DNA of 64,000 nt, taken from contig LR990043.1 of assembly GCA_905147135.1 (NCBI GenBank), positions 20,523,584-20,587,583 of the forward strand, written 5' to 3'. The notes beneath the pieces are model-generated. The model worked only from the letters and a program-made list of their open reading frames with translations. It was not told where the DNA came from and made no database searches. Both the position numbers and the translations under genes were made by a program. Position 1 is the stretch's first letter. The number at the start of each line of letters is the position of its first letter. Positions 1-10,520 of the stretch are shown piece by piece. The stretch is from Blastobasis lacticolella (lineage: Eukaryota > Arthropoda > Insecta > Lepidoptera > Blastobasidae).

Positions 1-186
1 GAAAATTAAAGACGTTACGTAAGAAAAAAAACGTTACACGTTGCGGTTAATATCAAAACGTTTGAATAGGGGATGGTTAGCGTACGTAATTACCTTAATT
101 TATGTGCTGTTCTTTTTGTTAAGAATTTGCAAAACAAAAATACCCGCTGTTAAGGGCATGTTGCTAGTACGAATACTACTTTGTGC

Positions 187-321
187 GAACGAGTGAAACT
201 GTTTCCTGCGAGTGTGTTCACTGATCTTTATAATCTGATCGCCTTTAAGGCTAGAGTGAACAAGCTGCTCCTAAACAGGCATGCTACATCTTCAGCCCCA
301 TCGTCATTTACTACCAGGTGA
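187..321 (+). pseudogene. LINE ORF2 C-terminal-like remnant
   Basis: An open stretch ending at TGA 319-321 reads FPASVFTDLYNLIAFKARVN, resembling the end of insect jockey/R1-type reverse transcriptase ORFs (LPxxVFPxxYNLxxFKxRVNxHLL). No other part of the element is recognisable beside it. The call rests on motif resemblance only. Confidence 0.3.
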
Positions 322-548
322 TATAGTGGTCAAATACCTAGATGGCCTAAAAATTTACCACTGTAAAAAAATAGCTAGCTTTTTATTTGAAAATCGGTTA
401 AAGTGTGACGATAATTGCGAAATCGAACTTGGCGTTTCCTGATTTTCCTTTGAGACACTTAAAAAAGGAACGCAACGTAAAAAGAACCGTGGTTCGAAGT
501 TTCACAGGTAAGTTGATATCAATCTCTAGTACCTAACTATTTAATTCA

Positions 549-807
549 ACATCATCATCACAGCCCGTAACAGTCCACTGCAGGACTTAGGGCCTCTCCC
601 ACGAAAAGGGAGGTTATTGCCATAATCTCCACACTTGGCAGGCGGGTTGGAGATCGCAGTGTTTAAAAATAACAATGGAAAATGCTGCTGCCCATTTTCC
701 TGACTACAGAGACTCTTGATCTTTTGCCTCGAAAACATTAGTCGCCTTCTACGACACCCATGAGTGTAAGGGGTTGGTGCTATTCTACTCTGCCGGACAC
801 CACACGG
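549..807 (-). repeat. Repeat D copy (GATGATG-ended retroposon)
   Basis: On the minus strand it begins near the GTGTGGTGTCCGGCAGAG motif, passes through a block containing GGGCAGCAGC, and ends GGGCTGTGATGATGATG. Nine copies of differing length occur in the window. The (GAT)n 3' end suggests a LINE or a LINE-mobilised SINE. No coding capacity is recognised. Confidence 0.75.
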
Positions 808-1255
808 CTAATTTTTAATTTCTTAAATTATTTAAAAAATATTTAATTATTTACGTTAGATATTTTACTTAAGTGAATCGTTATCTCACTACCTAAAAGG
901 GCTACTTGTACTTAGTTGGTAGCAACTTAATGAAACTAAAAAAATAACTGTGTATTTCGTTCGACATAAATCAGTACTTAAGTTTTTTAGACCTTACATT
1001 AAACTTTAAAGGCCCCGGCCACCGTTAAACTGTCGGCGTCTGTCAAGTGTAGTATAAAACATAATTCCTAATTAAGTTTTATTAGCATTATAAAACGCCA
1101 TGATCGTTACAGCTTTTTCTCCAAGGAATTGTGCCTATTTTGTATTAATTTAGGTAAGGGCTAAGTGCGAAAGGTAAAATATATTAAATATAATGTACTA
1201 GTAGGTAAGTAGGGCAAAAATATGTTTATTATATAATAAACGACCAAAGGATCAA
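808..1255. other. AT-rich stretch, nothing recognised
   Basis: No convincing ORF, repeat family or RNA gene is visible. Confidence 0.5.
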
Positions 1256-1420
1256 ACAGAAATTGAAATTATGAATTTTAAACGGGTCTGGGTGTTATAT
1301 GTATAATAAGTATGTATTTAAAATTTTTAAGTAGTTTATCAGTTATCATTCATAACACAAGCTTTGTTTACTTTGGGGCTAGATGGCGTTGTGTGAATAA
1401 ACTAAGCATATTTATTTACC
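1256..1420 (+). repeat. SINE-1 copy, 5' truncated
   Basis: Starts in the post-tRNA block (CAGAAATTGAAAT) and keeps the conserved GGGGCTAGATGGCG block and a TATTTATTTA tail. The Gly-tRNA-like head is missing. Confidence 0.75.
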
Positions 1421-1859
1421 TAAAACAACGATAATTCGATGAAATTATATTTTAAATATTAAATTTTAATTTTAAAAATCAAATATTCATCTCCTCACGT
1501 TTTCTTGATCAGTTATATTAGTTGATGATATAATAAAGTTAAATATAACGTTATCCATTGCTGATCGGAAACGAGAAACTGCGCAAAAACATTACACTGT
1601 ATTTATTGGACTGCTCCTTAACTGTGGCGGCATTTTTTCAAAGGAATACTCGGTCGTAAGGGCGTGGCCACACAACAGAATAGGATACTGACGCCACTTA
1701 AGTACGCTTCCTTTGCGGAAAAAATAAAGAAAGGACACGCCGCAATTTTTTGTTTCACATTGTAATGAGGTGTGGAAGGGACATTTTAGTTTTGTTCTTA
1801 TGGCAAATATGTATTTATTTTGCGGCATAGTTTTGGTGACCACTATGCGTTTGGTCTAA
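1421..1859. other. AT-rich stretch, nothing recognised
   Basis: An 83-codon minus-strand ORF lies at 1592-1843, but it has no recognisable domain and no supporting signals. Confidence 0.45.
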
Positions 1860-2036
1860 GAGCGTCGGTGTCCTAGTGGCAAATGGTTTGACTCGCAAGC
1901 AACCCCTGGTAGCAGGGTCATAGAGGTCAGATGGCGATGCTCCACTATAATTACTTGATCTGCCAAATCCTGAATCATGGTCAGGGCGGACCCCAGGCTC
2001 TCTTAGAGCACAACCGGGACATTAACGCCAAGATGA
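1860..2036 (+). repeat. SINE-2 copy with internal deletion
   Basis: The head (GAGCGTCGGTG) runs into the anticodon region, then jumps to the distal body (CCCTGGTAGCAGGGTCA) and ends ACATTAACGCCAAGATGATC. About 180 bases present in full copies (compare 38037-38396) are missing. Confidence 0.75.
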
Positions 2037-2236
2037 TCGATCGATGCATTTCATACTGCGATACTATACTAACTTCACGAGAACATTTCCATTTACAATA
2101 ATATTTGGAATTTTGTGTTCTGACGGATAAGAATATAATAAGAATATTTTACATAACAGTGCATGGGAGTTTTAAATAAATAAATAAATATGCAACACTT
2201 TGTGTTGTCACTTCATGATGGAACTCCATTATTATG

Positions 2237-2395
2237 AATTAAATCACTTTTTGTACACTAATTCCACTTTATTATACAACTTTATTAATTTGCAACCGGT
2301 TTCGAATTACTCATCTTCAGGCAATTCCCTGAAGATGCCTGATCCCTGAATTGCCCGAATTGATGTGGAGCTAGTGTACAAAAATTGTTTTAATT
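2237..2395. repeat. Imperfect palindrome, fold-back element
   Basis: Two arms of about 75-85 bases are inverted around a perfect 10-bp stem (CATCTTCAGG, CAATTC, CCTGAAGATG at 2312-2337). The outer ends match as TTTGTACACTA against TAGTGTACAAA. The left arm carries an ACCGGTTTCGAA block read on the opposite strand as GAAACCGGT, a phrase I associate with Penelope-like or related repeat ends. That assignment is weak. Confidence 0.55.
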
Positions 2396-3190
2396 CTAAA
2401 TAAATATGCAGTATATCAACTACTACTGCACTGGCTCAACGACTCAAAAATGATCAAATCCTCCATCATCAAATGACGCCGCGTTGCTGACGCCGATCCT
2501 GAACGTGTTCCTTCCATCTCGGTCTCGATATCCAATAATTATATTAGCATAGTCCTTACCGTATTAACACTACTAACACAGTCGTAACTCTGACACATAG
2601 TCCATGCAGTGACAGAATCTATTAGAATATTCCTGACTGTGACACTACCTAACTGCATAGTCTTTGCTGTGACACGATCTATTAGAACGGACACCAGGAT
2701 TGACCATAAGATGTTGATTAGTATACACAACTGTGGCACAACTTTCGAAACATAAAACATCGATCGAGTCCAAGTTGTTCGGTAAAGTTGAACATCATAA
2801 TTTCAGTCTTTCCTTCACTCTCACATACATTTGAAACTAAAAAAGAGTGAAATAAAAAAGCCCGTCAATAGTTTAGTATCCTAAATCCCGCAGGTTTACT
2901 GCTTTACAGCCAGTTTGATGGGCCAATCAATTTTATTTATTGCCTAATGATTATATGGGGTCCTGTGGCCGCCTATGGGGCTAATTGTCGTTTAGTGTTC
3001 CGGCCTTTTATGGTCAGGTTCCCGGTGATTTGGGGTATTGAAGAATCTACATTTATTTTTAATTGTTGTTATATCTTGTGTATTGTGGATCAGCGTCTCG
3101 AAAACTTTTAAAAACATCTGTATTGATCTATAAGTCTGGTTCATTACTGTCATTCACACAATCAATATGTTGATAACAACTAAGATAAGA
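2396..3190. other. Gene-free stretch with a partial 62-bp direct repeat
   Basis: The phrase CATAGTCyWTGCWGTGACA followed by ATCTATTAGAA occurs near 2596-2630 and again near 2658-2692, a local duplication. It produces a 73-codon minus-strand ORF with no domain. The rest is unrecognised. Confidence 0.45.
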
Positions 3191-3303
3191 TAAGGTTTGC
3201 TGGATGAAATCCCATTGTGGGATAACCCGCCTTTGCTTTGTAAAATTATACTTTTGTCATTCCTGTACTTATTTATCATGCAATAAAGAGTTTACATACA
3301 TAC
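3191..3303 (+). repeat. LINE 3' end with AATAAAGAGTTT tail
   Basis: Reads GGATGAAATCCCATTGTGGG, GCCTTTGC, then CAATAAAGAGTTTACATACATACAT. The same end occurs reversed at 41536-42012, where reverse-transcriptase C-terminal coding is still attached, so this is the 3' UTR of that LINE family. Confidence 0.7.
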
Positions 3304-3335
3304 ATGACTGGTTTTCGTAGTGTACGTGTTTAATC

Positions 3336-3596
3336 ACATCACATCACAGCCCATTACAGTCCACTGCAGGACTTAGGGCCTCTTCCACAAAAGGGAAAGT
3401 CATTGCCATAATCTCCACGCTCGGCAGGCGGGTTGAAGATCGCAGTGTTGTAAATATAACAATGGAAAACGCTGCTGCCCATTTTCCATCCTACGGAGAC
3501 TCTAGTTCTTTTGCCTCGAAAACATTAGTCGCCTTATACGACACCCACGAGTGTAAGGGGTTGGTGCTATTCTACTCTGCCGGACACCACACGGTT
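3336..3596 (-). repeat. Repeat D copy
   Basis: Nearly full-length match to the copy at 549-807, from the GTCCGGCAGAG end to the GATGTGATG 3' end. Confidence 0.75.
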
Positions 3597-3928
3597 TAAT
3601 ATGTTTTGCGAATATGTATTCGGAATTAAAGTGTTGTGACTTGTGGCGAGAGGGCCTGTTTTGCTAGCGGGCGGTTCAGGTTCAAATCCTCGCAAGTACT
3701 TTACGATATCCACGCGCTCCGTGCTTCGGAGGGCACGTTATTAAGCCCTCGATCCCAGTTGCTATCGATCGATAGTAAGTTATAAACCATCCATGAGGCT
3801 CCTTGGACTGCTCCGGTGAATGAATGAGCCTTAAATATACGGTAGGCGTGCCACGTTTCTTGAGGTATAAAATATCAGAATCTAGCATCGATTAAATCTA
3901 TCTATCGTTTTAGATCATAGATCATAGA

Positions 3929-4270
3929 GAGCGTCGGTGGCCTAATGGTTAAGGGGTCCGACTCGTATCCCGAGGTACCGGGTTCGAATCCTGGGATTCG
4001 CCATGCCGCCATGTACCAATTATTTTCTGAGTTATGTAGGTTACTACGTTAGTTAAACACTAACCGATTCTCGTACGGTGAGCGAAAACATCGTGATGAA
4101 ACCTGCACATTCAAGCAACAGAATGACCGTGATCCAAATTGGTCAGGTTCCAGGTTGGTTGGTTCACTCCACTGAATTACCTCATCTGCCAAATCCTTGA
4201 TCATGGTCAAGGCGGACCCCGGCCCCGCACGCTAGACAACAATAGGGGCATTAACGCTTGTAGATCATAC
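3929..4270 (+). repeat. SINE-2 copy, near full length
   Basis: The head holds pol III promoter-like boxes: TGGCCTAATGG (A box) and GGTTCGAATCC (B box). The body follows, with AACCTGCACATTC and GGTCAGGTTCC blocks, and it ends GGGGCATTAACGC. The tRNA fold is not intact and no 3' processing signal is present, so I do not call it a tRNA gene. Confidence 0.8.
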
Positions 4271-6045
4271 TAGGTACTAAACTCATCTTGAGCGTAAGTC
4301 ATCAATACACTAAAAAAATCTCACCGTTACCTCTAGTCTACAGTTCTAAGTTAGCAGGTAAGAAGCACCTACGTAAATTTTGTACCATATTATGCGAGCA
4401 TTGTTTACAACCATTCAACCCTTAGGGCACCCCGCTGACCTTACGCACACTCATGGGCCTCTTGGCGGTCGTTACATGGAAAATTAACGCGGGCTTAGAT
4501 TATGTTGTAAATGACAAACGCTGGCGCAGTGTCGGGTATACGGTAACTTATTTTATATTATAGTTTACGGAAAATGTGGACGCTTGGTCCGCTTTGGCCA
4601 CCGTCATCTCGTTCACTCTGAGAACGAGATGACGGCGCCGTATTTACTATGACCGCTAATCTATGCACGGCCGTCACCCGACAGAAAATAATTATTTTAA
4701 TTGGGCGAAAAAATTACGGTGTTCGGTGATGTCACGGTGACGGTGGTGGTGGACAAACGGCTTGAGGATAGGTGCGGTACTATAGACTGCGAAAGCCCCA
4801 TATGCCACATCGTCGAGTATTCCTATTCTATTATATCGAGTACAATAAATATGACCATTTGTAGAGACATTAGATGTTTAGTAGACGCACCAAATTTTGG
4901 TCTGCTACATAATTAACGACATTGGCTAATCATATAATAAATAAATGTTCTATTGTTTTCTATATGTTCTATATTGTATTCTATTTTTTAACTTATTGCA
5001 ACCATGCATTAATAATTACTAAATTAAAAATATTAGGCTATACAGCCTATTTAATACTTTAAAAACATATTTTAATTTAATTCATAAAACAGAGTATATA
5101 AATTCATTAAAGCAATTTTCATTTATTAACTAATAAAAAAACCTGTAGTTTAAAAATGAGTTATTAGTGTCTAAGGGATAGCCAGGCTCTTCTTAAGCCA
5201 ATTCCATTTGTTTAACAATGCACCTAATATCCTGTATGTGGCAGTAGCTACAAATGTTTTGTTTTCTAATGAAACCGGGAATAAAAGTATTGCACACAAT
5301 CAACTTCATTCGTGTTTTACAAAAAATTATGGTCACTTTGTGAGCAATTATATTATCAACGAATCAATATGAGAAAGAAACTGGCGCAAAACAAACAAAA
5401 TGAATATTCATCCACAGGCTGTTGCAGAATCCAACAGAAACCGCTGGAGTTGATATTTTTTGCGTGTTTTGTCCCTTTTCCTCGCATCGAAACAGATGGC
5501 AAGCGAAAGAAATGGAAGAATTGCGAAATGAGTATTAAAATTTGCGTCGCAAGTCGGACGTGTGTAATACGAATCGACGTTTTTCGTATCCGAAATTTGT
5601 TCATTTGAATTATTATTATGCGGTATAAAATGGGTATAAATCCTTTATGGTTAAATAATTATTATGTTGAAACTTGAAACGGCAAAATATTATTCTGTAT
5701 AATTTTGGAGCACTGCGTCGCTACATACGATACTTTTACAAATCATTATTACTTTTACACATTGATAGATCGTGTTTAATCAAAAGAAATATTTACATGA
5801 CAAAACATTAAATAATATCTACTGATAAGGGGGAAAAAAACTGCAGTATAAAATAATTTGGTTCTTGTGCCCCCTAAGTATAATATTTACAAATAAAAAA
5901 CTTGCTTGTAGAAATAATTGTTGATAGATTGAAATAATGTACTCTCAACTTGCGATCTCGACTCAAGACTGCATTCTTTAGTGGTACTGAGAGAGAACTA
6001 ACCCTAGTCCGCCTACCATATATTTAATGACTGACTGTACCAACC
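4271..6045. other. Gene-free stretch, unrecognised
   Basis: A GC-richer patch at about 4430-4800 carries a perfect hairpin (listed separately). ORFs at 4701-4916 (+) and at 5312-5608 (open on both strands) show no domain, splice or polyadenylation context that I trust. Confidence 0.45.
4601..4635. repeat. Perfect 14-bp stem, 7-nt loop hairpin
   Basis: CCGTCATCTCGTTC (4601-4614) is exactly complementary to 4622-4635, with loop ACTCTGA. Its function is unknown. It lies in a CpG-containing patch rather than in a recognised transposon. Confidence 0.7.
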
Positions 6046-6175
6046 ACATAATAAATAAATAAAAATAAATATTCTTAGACTATACATACAGCGCCATCTA
6101 GCCCCAAAGTAAGCAAAGCTTGTGTTTGTGCCAGACAATTAATAAATTACTTACATATTTTATAAATATATAATA
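6046..6175 (-). repeat. SINE-1 copy, 3' half only
   Basis: Reverse-strand ATTT tail, then CGCCATCTAGCCCCAAAG and the AAGCTTGTG block. It is truncated before the tRNA head and lies just outside the CACTA-like element. Confidence 0.65.
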
Positions 6176-6540
6176 TTTTCGTCATTCGATTGCACTCAAA
6201 ATACCTATCTCCTGTAAAAAAAACGACCTTCCTACAATCAAGCAAGCGAAGCCGAGGAGATTCGCTATGTCGCTCAACCGTAACCCCACGACAGGTGCGC
6301 CCGCGCAGATGGCAAACCGATTCGAATGATTTAATGCCACAAATTGCCGCACTGATTGCCCGACGGCAGTGCGCGTGAAATATGCTATCGAAAGAGGATG
6401 TATGGTAGCTAATGACAGTTTTTGTGTATTTTAAAGATATTTGAGTATTACGTGGTAAGACTATCAAGCCTGGGGGAGTACCACCGACCCCAACTAGCAA
6501 AATCTGCAATTCAAGACATTTACAAGACTATTTTTGTTGT
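6176..6540. other. GC-richer patch, unrecognised
   Basis: About 6200-6400 is less AT-rich than its surroundings and open on both strands (62 and 120 codons). I recognise no product. Confidence 0.4.
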
Positions 6541-6866
6541 ACTTTTAAGATACTTATAAATTGCTATAAAGCTGGATTTGGGCGCAGTTATAGGATAATT
6601 ATTTCTTATAACGATCTTATAAGCAACTTGCAGACTGTCACTAAACCCTATAATACACTTACGGAAGCGCAATTGCTCCTATAATGTTCTTAGACAATAC
6701 AGTTATAAACACAAACACTCTTATTAGTATCGGACATAAGTATCTTACTAACGCTATTTTGTTTATAATGCACTAGTAATTTACTTAGTAATTAGTTATA
6801 AGTACGTTTTTAAAGTTTTGGCATTTGGTTGGTGCGGTTGTTTGTGAAAACAAAATTTTGAAAAAC
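6541..6866. repeat. Left subterminal repeat zone
   Basis: Contains AAGATACTTATA (6547-6558) in inverted orientation and ATAAGTATCTTA (6737-6748) in direct orientation relative to 10815-10826, plus TATAGGATA near 6590. CACTA transposases typically bind such short repeats. The left end of the element is unresolved. Confidence 0.45.
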
Positions 6867-7380
6867 GTGAGTATACTTCCTATTAATGAAACTATGATTT
6901 CTTTTTATTATTGTAGAACATAAGTATTGTAAAATTATTGTACATATAGTGTGTGAACTCGCCGGGGAAGTCATTTTTATTGTAAATATCTACCAAAATT
7001 TAATTAATATGACAACGGGCTTCGAAAAATAGCACATAGCATATTTGTTATTAAAAAAGATTAAGATAATTCTTAAGAACATTCGCCATGTTTTGAAAAT
7101 AGTCTTAATTAAGTATGTTATGGAACAATTATAGGTAAATTAGTATTTATAGCAGTTTTAATCCAGATAACTCGCCTCCATATTAAAAGAAGCTAGGGTT
7201 CCTCACAGAAACTGCCTAAAATAACTTAACTCATCTATAAAATAATTTTGTTAGGATTCAATTACGAGAGGTATAAATTATTAGATTACAGCTTCTTCCC
7301 GTCGTTCATGACAAGGTTTTAGAATTCATCTGTGACACTTTTTAAAATAAATATTTTTTGTGTTTTCAGTTTCTTTAGCG

Positions 7381-7659
7381 ATGGTGGTACTTTTAGACGT
7401 TGACTGTTTCTTAAGTAAAGATGACTTTATAGCACTCAACTACGAATGTGAATGGCCATGGGCCTTAACACATTTTATTCTATCTGAAAAATGTTATGGT
7501 TGTGGACGATTCACTGATTCAAGATTGAACTCCCACTTTATTGTTGACATGAGCAATATTAAAAAACTTCTTAATATAAGACAATTGTGGTGTAAAGGCT
7601 GTCAATATATGCTAGTGTATAATCATTACCCGGAAGATGAATGTTACTACTGCTATTAA
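7381..7659 (+). CDS. Small triple-CxxC (zinc-ribbon-like) protein of the transposon
   Basis: A 92-residue ORF that begins MVVLLDVDCFLSKDDF. The ATG at 7381 lies 11 bases after a good 3' splice site (TGTTTTCAG, 7361-7369). A matching donor (AAC|GTGAGT) at 6866/6867 gives a 503-base leader intron (6867-7369). Three CxxC pairs, at residues 38-41, 71-74 and 88-91, suggest metal binding; the last pair ends one residue before the stop. AATAAA follows at 7661. The ORF is intact, unlike the neighbouring transposase, and is convergent to it inside the same candidate element. Its role is unknown. I infer a transposon accessory or DNA-binding protein; a captured host exon is the alternative. I do not recognise the family. 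Confidence 0.5.
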   Translation: MVVLLDVDCFLSKDDFIALNYECEWPWALTHFILSEKCYGCGRFTDSRLNSHFIVDMSNIKKLLNIRQLWCKGCQYMLVYNHYPEDECYYCY

Positions 7660-8164
7660 AAATAAAATAACATATTTATTTTAAGTCACAATCAGTATCA
7701 ACAAAGTTTAACATTATCTTTATTTAATACGTCGAAGCGCATTGCTTACCTATCTGAATAAATAGGATCGATCGAGGATAAAGTGGGATTGAATAAAGGC
7801 CTAAACGCATTTGCGTTGCACTGCACTACGTGACTCGGCGCTGTAATGTCATTTGTTGTATTTGATTTTGTTGAATGATGTTTACAATTATTAAAAAAGA
7901 ATTTTGTTTATTTTTTGCCAAGTTTATTTTTTAATGTTTATTACTTAATAGTTACTGATAATTAGCATGAAGAGGCATATTAAGATATAGGTAAGCTTTA
8001 ATAATGAAACATGTTATGTAAAACGTCATGAATGAGACTGATTTGTTAAATAATTAGATAAATATTTGTGTGTATTTAAATAATTAGATGTTCAACACAA
8101 TTTCATTGGATTGAATAAAATAACATAATTGTAATAAAGGTTTGTTTTATTTTAAAATACTAAT
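7660..8164. other. Intergenic gap between convergent transposon genes
   Basis: AT-rich. Contains AATAAA signals for the plus-strand gene (7661-7666 and near 7756) and, on the minus strand, AATAAA at 8146-8151 for the transposase. Confidence 0.5.
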
Positions 8165-10520
8165 TTATAGAGTATGTAACATGGGAAAAAAATATATCTG
8201 TGACTTGTATGTAATACTTACAAGTTTACATTTGATATTTTGAACTTTACATATTACCAACGATTTTTCTATAGCTGCAGCACAATCGCATTTATAAATA
8301 TTTATAAAAGAAGATTTTATTGGTTCATCAAAAACGTCGTGGATATTATGAAATCGAAATCCTGTAATTTCTATTTCTTTTTCAATGTTGTCTTTTGACA
8401 TGAGGTATTTGAACTCTACTACATGATTTTCGTCAGTAAGAAACCACGTCTTGTCTTGATCGTTTGAGGATAAAATAAAATTTTCTAGGTGCAACACCAT
8501 TAAACCGCCTCGCTGGTTCTTTTTTATAAATGGGTTGACTGCTATTTCTTCTTCGAGATGTGTTGTTTCAAATGACTGTTTTTCGATTATTCTTTTTGCT
8601 ACTTGCTGTAGTGTTTTATTTCCTTGTCTGATAGTTCTTTTAATACTATATAATTTATTTTCAAAAGGATATGCGTTAAACTTTTGTAGAATTCCAAATT
8701 TTCTTACTTCGGCCACAACATGTATTAAATTATGTATATTACTAGTAACATAGTCTTGTCCGTAAAAGGTATTAAAACTTGTTACAAAATCTTTTAGCAT
8801 TATTTCAGCTATCCGCAAGAGTGGAAAATACTTCTCATTTGAGCAAATCGATATGGCACAAAACAATTTTAAAAAATGATAAAATGGTTCTGGTTTGAGT
8901 ACTTGTTTTAAAATTATGACACTTAGATAATAAAAAAAAACATCGGTACTCGGAACCTTTCCAGTGAGCCAAACCATCTACAGATCTTATTGTTCTGTGT
9001 ATCTCTTTGGGCATTCGACACTGTAGTAAGAAATTGTTAACAATTTCAATATCTCGACTGCTCCATTTAGTAAGGTACTTTCCTAATTTTCCATCACGCC
9101 ACCCTATCAACAACCGCTTCATCAAACCAAGGTCTATTAGGTGTAATGAGTCTGCAACAGGAAAATCCTCCACCATATCAATGTTTAGCTTCAATAATGG
9201 AGAGTCATGTTTGTGGTGTTCCCCATATTTTTTAGCACGAAAGTCTTCATCGTTTCTTGTAGGACAATCGATCTTAGAAAAAAATACAGTGTTTGATTTA
9301 TGGGAGTATTCGCCAATAACCGTACATTTCAGACAACCATGTTTTCCATTAAAATTTGTGACACCTGTAAAGCAAGTATTTCAATAGCAGTAGTGATAGA
9401 CAAATTATTAATTCTTATTGTCAGTTATTGTGATACAGTTTTTAAATTACATGATTATGATCACTTATTATGGGCCAAAACTTACCTTTTATCATGGCTC
9501 TTGCTGGCGAATCACAAATGAGGGCTCTTATTTTAACTTTGATTGTGGTTTCAGTTCCAGCAAACGTTGTAACTAATCCATTCGCTTCAAGTTCCTTCAT
9601 TTCCTCCACAAAAAGCCCCAAATATGCATTCAGATCAGAAGGCTTTCTGTCTCCGGCATAAATTCCTTGAAAAAAATATTTTTTGTAATATTTTTAAATA
9701 ACTAAGATATTGAAATAGTATTAATATATTTACCAATCACAAAGGGAGGAATGTGGGATATTTCAAAGATGTTGCACAAAATAGGCCAGAGTTGATGTCT
9801 TGAACTGTTGTATACTGGCAATCCATCTATATTTATATTTAATGAAATCATGAAATCATTCATCAATCAAGTATATCAGTTATCTAGCACCCATAGTACA
9901 AGCTTTGCTTAGTTTGGGGCTAGATGGCGCTGTGTGAATTTGTCCACGAATATTTATTTATTTATTTATTTATTTATATTCATGGAACTATTCATGGAAA
10001 AATCCAGTCCCTGTAGAATATTTTTTAAGCATTTTATCAATCCATTGTGCCAATACTGTCCTGGGTCCGAGGTTGTTACATGCAACGTTTCTTTATTAGT
10101 ATGTAATAAGGTTCGTGCATCTCTAGGCAAAACATTAGTTAATCTTTTATTTAAAATAGTTGACAGTTCATTCAGGGCTAGGTGAGGTATATTAAATTTT
10201 ATGGCCCAATTTTTTATACCTTCAAGCAATTCATGATTTTTTTGGAACTCAGTGGATTCTTCGAAATCGAAGTCGTATTCTTCTATAAAATTTTCAACTT
10301 CTTCGCTGTCGAAGTGATGGGCTAAGGGTGAACAAATATTTTTCATTGCGGAACCCTCATTTATATCACCTGTATTTGCACTTGACGCACCAGGTTTACT
10401 TTCAAATGCGAATGAAACTACTTTTGAAGAATCTAGCTTTACTGATTTTTTATACTTATTTATTACTTTTCGTCTAAAACCACCGCTCCTTTTAAATCGT
10501 TTCCAATCGCTTAAATTCAT
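8165..10520 (-). pseudogene. CACTA/EnSpm-like transposase, disrupted
   Basis: Exons on the minus strand: 10520 to about 9734 (interrupted by a SINE at 9868-9985), 9665-9486 and 9364-8165. The introns (9733-9666 and 9485-9365) have GT/AG ends and join in frame (PPFVIG-IYAGDRKP; MIKG-VTNFNGKHGC). Motifs in order: basic N-terminus; acidic stretch; LPRDARTLL; NINIDGLPVYNSS; KIRALICDSPARAM; HGCLKC; DFPVADSLHLIDLGLMKRLL, like the Transposase_21 block; then SNIHNLIHVVAEVRKFG and NAYPFENKL, like DUF4218. These are the domains of animal EnSpm/CACTA transposases, which catalyse cut-and-paste transposition in the nucleus. Total coding capacity is about 680 residues. Damage: the SINE insertion in exon 1, and a net one-base frameshift at a run of nine A (8932-8940), where family register requires one base fewer or two more. 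ATG 10520 is chosen as the first in-frame start after upstream stops. Polyadenylation signal at 8146-8151. Confidence 0.75.
9868..9985 (+). repeat. SINE-1 fragment inserted in transposase exon 1
   Basis: A 5'-truncated SINE-1 from AGTATATCAG through GGGGCTAGATGGCGC to an (ATTT)n tail. Transposase coding resumes on either side in the same order (SMN on one side, DFMISLNIN on the other), so the SINE arrived after the transposon. A clean target duplication is not obvious. Confidence 0.8.

Noticed and set aside
3929..4005. Second tRNA-like head
   Set aside because: It is the head of SINE-2, repeated throughout the window without an intact cloverleaf.
8535..9661. Several plus-strand ORFs over the transposase
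   Set aside because: All are antisense shadows of the minus-strand transposase exons, whose motifs are unambiguous.
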